A stretch of DNA of 35,839 nucleotides from JBDSLU01 sp039916225 (GTDB lineage Bacteria > Acidobacteriota > Vicinamibacteria > Vicinamibacterales > Vicinamibacteraceae), in NCBI GenBank assembly GCA_039916225.1, contig JBDSLU010000308.1, positions 1 to 35,839 of the forward strand. Reading direction: 5' to 3'. The notes under the pieces are model-generated. The model made no database searches and was not told the origin of the DNA. It saw only the letters and a list, made by a program, of their open reading frames with translations. Numbering within the stretch: position 1 is the first letter of the stretch; each line of letters begins with the position of its first letter. The position numbers and the translations under genes were made by a program. This document shows, one piece after another, positions 34,521 to 35,839 of this stretch.

Positions 34521-34781
34521 GACGCCCTGAGGCGGCACGGGCATTCCCTCCGCGCTCCACTTCCGCAAGCCGGTAGACCGCACTCCAGCCGCAGCCGGCC
34601 GCGCTGAGGCCGCTTCGCGTCGCGGTACGGCCGCCGCTGTCGACGACGGCCAAGTTCAGGTCGCGCCTTCGCGCGACCGGCCGTCGCCCGGCTTGCGCGC
34701 GCTCTACGCTGTCGCTGGCGTCGGCTTGCTCCAAGTCGCGCTACGGGAACGCCCCTGCCGCGTGCCCGCGGCGTCCCGAGC
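34521..34781 (+). repeat. About 260-bp repeat element, copy A (inverted relative to B and C)
   Basis: Read on the plus strand it begins GACGCCCTGAGGCGG and runs through CCACTTCCGCAAGCCGGTAG, GGTCGCGCCTTCGCGCGACC and CGGCTTGCTCCAAGTCGCGC. The outer thirds match the reverse complement of copies B and C closely (about 60 of the first 63 positions against B), whereas the middle (about 34587-34650) has diverged. Confidence 0.82.
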
Positions 34782-35135
34782 TGCCAAGTCTCGAAGAGTC
34801 GAGTATCCGCGAACGCACCAGCCGCACCTCGTGGCTCGCAGTGCCGTGCGTCGATGGCGTGAGCTGAGCGGCCTGCCAACCCGCATCGGTCTCGCTTCGC
34901 CAAACGCACGATCCGATTTCTGTCGGCCGCGCTGCGCACAGTGCGGGTGCTGACGCCGAACAGCGCGTCGCGCTCGAAGGGCCGCTCCATTTCATTGCAC
35001 GTCTCCGGTCGCGTCGAGCCGGGTACATCGCGGCGTGGTCGCTCGGACGGACGCCGCTTCGCCGGCTTTGCGGATGAGCAGCTCCGTCGAGCAGACCTGA
35101 CCGCAGAGGTTTTTGTGCGTCCGGAGCTGTTCGAG

Positions 35136-35410
35136 CGACGTGCTGCGGGCTCAGGACGCCGCAGCGCAGCGGCGCGGGCGTTCCCGGAGCGCGACTTGGA
35201 GCAAGCCGACGCCAGCGTCAGCGTAGAGCGCGCACAAGCCGACGCCGGCAGGTCGCGCGAAGGCGCGACCGGTTTCGGTCCGGCGAAGCAGCTGCGGCCG
35301 CGGCGCGCCGCCGTGTGGCGCGGAGCCGGCCGACTTCCGCTGGAGCGCGGTCTACCGGCTTGCGGAAGTGGAGCGCGGCGGGAATGCCCGCGCCGCGTCA
35401 GGGCGTCGAC
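35136..35410 (-). repeat. About 275-bp repeat element, copy B
   Basis: Nearly identical to copy C (differences at scattered bases only) and inverted relative to copy A. It contains a perfect hairpin GGTCGCGC-GAAG-GCGCGACC and the pair ACTTCCGC/GCGGAAGT. Weaker similarity extends left to about 35115. Confidence 0.85.
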
Positions 35411-35489
35411 GGTGGCTCCAGTTCCAGCCCGGTCTTCCGGGTGTGCGGTGCGTCCGCTGCGACGCGCGAAGCTGTTCGCGCCCCGCGTT

Positions 35490-35765
35490 CGACGTGCTGC
35501 GGGCTCAGGACGCCACAGCGCAGGGGCGCGGGCGTTCCCGGAGCGCGACTTGGAGCAAGCCGACGCCAGCGTCAGCGTAGAGCGCGCGGAAGCCGACGCC
35601 GGCAGGTCGCGCGAAGGCGCGACCGGTTTCGGTCCGGCGAGGCAGCTGCGGCCGCGGCGCGCCGCCGTGAGGCGCGGTGCCGGCCGACTTCCGCTGGAGC
35701 GCGCTCTACCGGCTTGCGGAAGTGGAGCGCGGAGGGAATGCTCGCCCCGCATCCACGGCGTCGAC
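35490..35765 (-). repeat. About 275-bp repeat element, copy C
   Basis: Direct copy of B shifted by about 354 bases. It ends only seven bases from the stop codon of the minus-strand gene at the right edge, so it forms that gene's 3' flank. Confidence 0.85.
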
Positions 35766-35772
35766 GCGGAGT

Positions 35773-35839
35773 CTACTTCTCGACGCCGAAGCGGAACACC
35801 GTCTGCGACTGGTAGTCCGTGCCGGGGCGCACGATCGTC
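35773..35839 (-). CDS. C-terminal end of an unidentified protein (possibly an outer-membrane beta-strand protein)
   Basis: The minus strand reads ...TIVRPGTDYQSQTVFRFGVEK and then TAG at 35775-35773; the rest of the gene is outside the window. Only 21 residues are visible. The alternating pattern QTVFRFGVEK resembles a final beta-strand of a barrel, but this is far too little for a family call. Confidence 0.55.
   Translation of the reverse strand, partial: TIVRPGTDYQSQTVFRFGVEK

Larger units (their letters stand above)
34112..35772. other. 1.66-kb gene-poor, hairpin-rich repeat region
   Basis: No reading frame here has a plausible start, ribosome site or recognisable protein. Hairpins found: a 13-bp inverted repeat 34188-34200/34329-34341 enclosing 128 bases; GAATATC/GATATTC at 34257-34273; a 9-bp stem 34443-34451/34470-34478 with an inner stem; ATCGCCC/GGGCGAT at 34482-34499; CTCGA/TCGAG at 34790-34803. 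Three copies of a 260-275 bp repeat fill much of the second half. The stretch 34782-35135 between the inverted copies is not repeated and was not recognised. Confidence 0.75.

Noticed and set aside
34192..34530. Open frame with CSGISTTGC-like sequence, considered as a second peptide core
   Set aside because: It has no leader-like region and no GG motif of the NHLP kind, and it continues into Arg-rich nonsense. It is kept only as a possible remnant, in the duplication finding.
34460..35752. A 430-codon open frame on the minus strand
   Set aside because: It runs through repeat copies A, B and C, so its translation repeats itself; it is Arg/Ala/Ser-rich low-complexity protein, without ribosome site or family resemblance. 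High GC leaves few stops by chance.

Overview
The window is about 36 kb of very GC-rich DNA with dense coding on both strands. The gene content points to an acidobacterium, most likely of the Vicinamibacteria/Luteitalea type. This rests on three tandem ADOP-type MacB/FtsX permeases without an ATPase, a 1,247-residue Oar-like TonB-dependent receptor with an N-terminal carboxypeptidase-regulatory domain, paired SSS symporters, and an NHLP-type peptide precursor. The assignment is an inference; there is no rRNA or other phylogenetic marker, and I found no tRNA, CRISPR array or transposase.

Layout. 1-4.2 kb: a SulP anion permease cut by the window edge (-), a TerC-family membrane protein (+), a shared terminator-like hairpin, signal peptidase I (-) and a PilT-like ATPase (+). 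4.5-6.9 kb: a hybrid sensor kinase with three PAS domains, HisKA, HATPase and REC. 6.9-9.3 kb: three minus-strand genes (NTF2/SnoaL-like exported protein, exported rhodanese, MBL-fold hydrolase). 9.5-10.4 kb: LtrA-like membrane protein. 10.6-17.8 kb: three consecutive ADOP permeases, almost certainly one transcription unit. 17.9-21.4 kb: acrylyl-CoA reductase-like enzyme, Sel1-repeat protein and acyl-CoA ligase, tightly spaced. 21.5-25.2 kb: the Oar-like receptor. 25.2-27.2 kb: a DUF2461 protein and a Tat-exported TIM-barrel sugar isomerase/epimerase-like protein (-). 27.3-30.9 kb: two tandem SSS Na+/solute symporters (+), close paralogues. 30.9-33.5 kb: a secreted esterase with a C-terminal beta-propeller-like region, and a DMT/EamA exporter (-). 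33.8-34.1 kb: a 108-residue RiPP precursor of the NHLP (nitrile-hydratase-like leader peptide) family with a GG cleavage motif and a 25-residue core. 34.1-35.8 kb: about 1.66 kb without a believable gene, full of hairpins and holding three copies of a roughly 260-275 bp repeat, one of them inverted. The last 67 bases are the 3' end of another minus-strand gene.

How the parts fit. The isomerase-like protein, the two symporters and the secreted esterase lie together and may serve extracellular sugar or sugar-ester use, with the Oar-like receptor as an outer-membrane importer; this is inference from context. The reductase and acyl-CoA ligase suggest acyl-CoA metabolism. Several genes have a TANNNT -10-like hexamer only 7-11 bases before the start codon and no clear Shine-Dalgarno sequence, suggesting leaderless or very short-leader transcripts. 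The most interesting element is the NHLP precursor, which has no modification enzyme within reach on its left and is followed by an unusual structured repeat region.
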